From: Nereocystis luetkeana
Taxonomy: Eukaryota; Sar; Phaeophyceae; Laminariales; Laminariaceae
Assembly (NCBI GenBank): GCA_031213475.1
Contig: JARUPZ010000014.1
Coordinates: forward strand, 868,001-932,000
Length of the DNA stretch: 64,000 nucleotides
Direction of reading: 5' to 3'
The translations under genes were made by a program, and so were the position numbers. Below the pieces are notes generated by a model. It was not told the DNA's origin and made no database searches. It saw only the letters and a list, made by a program, of their open reading frames with translations. Position 1 is the first letter of the stretch; each line of letters opens with the position of its first letter. Below are positions 63,400-64,000 of this stretch, piece after piece.

Positions 63400-64000
63400 C
63401 AGATAGTACAATACTAATAGAATCTTCGTGCTCGATCGAACTCACCCGCGGCGCGAGAATTTTTTGTTTTTCATACCAGAACCGAAAGTGCGAGGAGTTT
63501 TTTTTATGTTTTTGGGACGGGGGAGAGAGGAGGAAGCGACTGGAAGAGCGGCAACGAGAGCACGCGCGAAGGAGCGGGCCGATTGGGCTACTTGCTAATA
63601 GTAGAGAAGGCGATGGGTGAGGCGACCATCGAAAACGGCAGCAGGATGGCACACGCAGACTCACGACCGGCGCGCACACCATCACGACAGCAGCAGTCGT
63701 CGTTTTTTTTTCCTTGTTTTGTTTACGGCGCTGCTCTTTTTAGTGTGGGCGGGTTGTGTACCTTTCGGGAAGAATGACCCCCGCAATCGTCGGGAACGTG
63801 GTACGTGGTATCCTATCATACATAGCTGTGCTGCACCTTTCGTCAGACAGTCCGGGGACACACGGCGATGGTTGATATTTGTACGGAGGTTTTCGGTTCG
63901 ATTGCTGTTTTTTCACCGCATTTCCGCGAGTCGTCACTCTGACAAGCACCCCAGGCAGCAGGCAGTGTCCTCTCTGTGTTCACGACTACCGTGCGTTTCG
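63400..64000. other. no gene recognised at the window end
   Basis: A GC-richer stretch (63,440-63,700) is open in several frames but shows no family motif or paired splice sites. It could be the edge of an exon beyond the window. Confidence 0.3.

Overview
The window looks like nuclear DNA of a repeat-rich eukaryote. GT-AG introns run from a few hundred bases to about 7 kb. Coding exons are GC-rich and scattered through AT-richer, transposon-packed DNA, and there are tRNA-derived SINEs, hairpin MITEs, satellites, long microsatellites and a LINE-type fragment. There is no bacterial gene organisation. My best guess is a brown alga or related stramenopile. That guess rests on exon style, long introns and homopolymer-rich proteins; no marker gene fixes it.

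The main result is a minus-strand gene that I could assemble by eye from nine exons between 35,960 and 11,596. It has a plausible start Met, and every intron has a GT donor, an AG acceptor and matching phase. The nine exons give an uninterrupted 1,263-codon frame. The centre of the protein carries two C-x2-C clusters, an acidic Phe/Leu/Trp-rich core and a second aromatic block. It resembles, from memory, the cysteine-cluster (CxC) proteins linked to KDZ transposons and HMGXB3-like proteins. The outer parts are low-complexity (poly-E, poly-Q, poly-T, Gly/Ser/Arg repeats). The 3' end is unresolved: a further coding-like block at 7.48-8.11 kb may hold the last exon or exons.

Other coding traces are two plus-strand cysteine-rich exons (33.0 and 35.2 kb) lying antisense in intron 2 of this gene, a minus-strand cysteine-rich exon at 36.4-36.65 kb, a minus-strand exon candidate at 52.8-53.0 kb, and a frameshifted LINE C-terminus at 56.85-57.35 kb.

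Layout: 0.4-0.9 kb, 33-bp-type tandem repeat; 1.17-1.58 kb, minisatellite; 1.6-2.85 kb, a diverged direct repeat; 3.2-4.0 kb, degenerate repeats; 4.96-7.47 kb, a 2.5-kb degenerate satellite built on GCGGAATCGG; 7.5-36 kb, the large gene, whose introns hold MITEs, a 1.6-kb foldback element (17.4-19.0 kb) and a higher-order satellite (26.9-28.1 kb); 36-64 kb, mostly transposon-derived DNA, with SINE copies and two other dispersed families concentrated after 52 kb.

Three hairpin MITE families recur. Family A (about 90 bp, CCCTTTTAG... ends, TTAA target) looks piggyBac-derived. Family B (about 108 bp) has TTACGGGGGACCATAG ends. Family C (about 75-90 bp) has AAGGACCGTT/AACGGTCCTT stems. The 9-mer TACCWGGTA occurs at least 20 times, far above chance. 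Coordinates of repeat copies are read by eye and may be off by a few bases.
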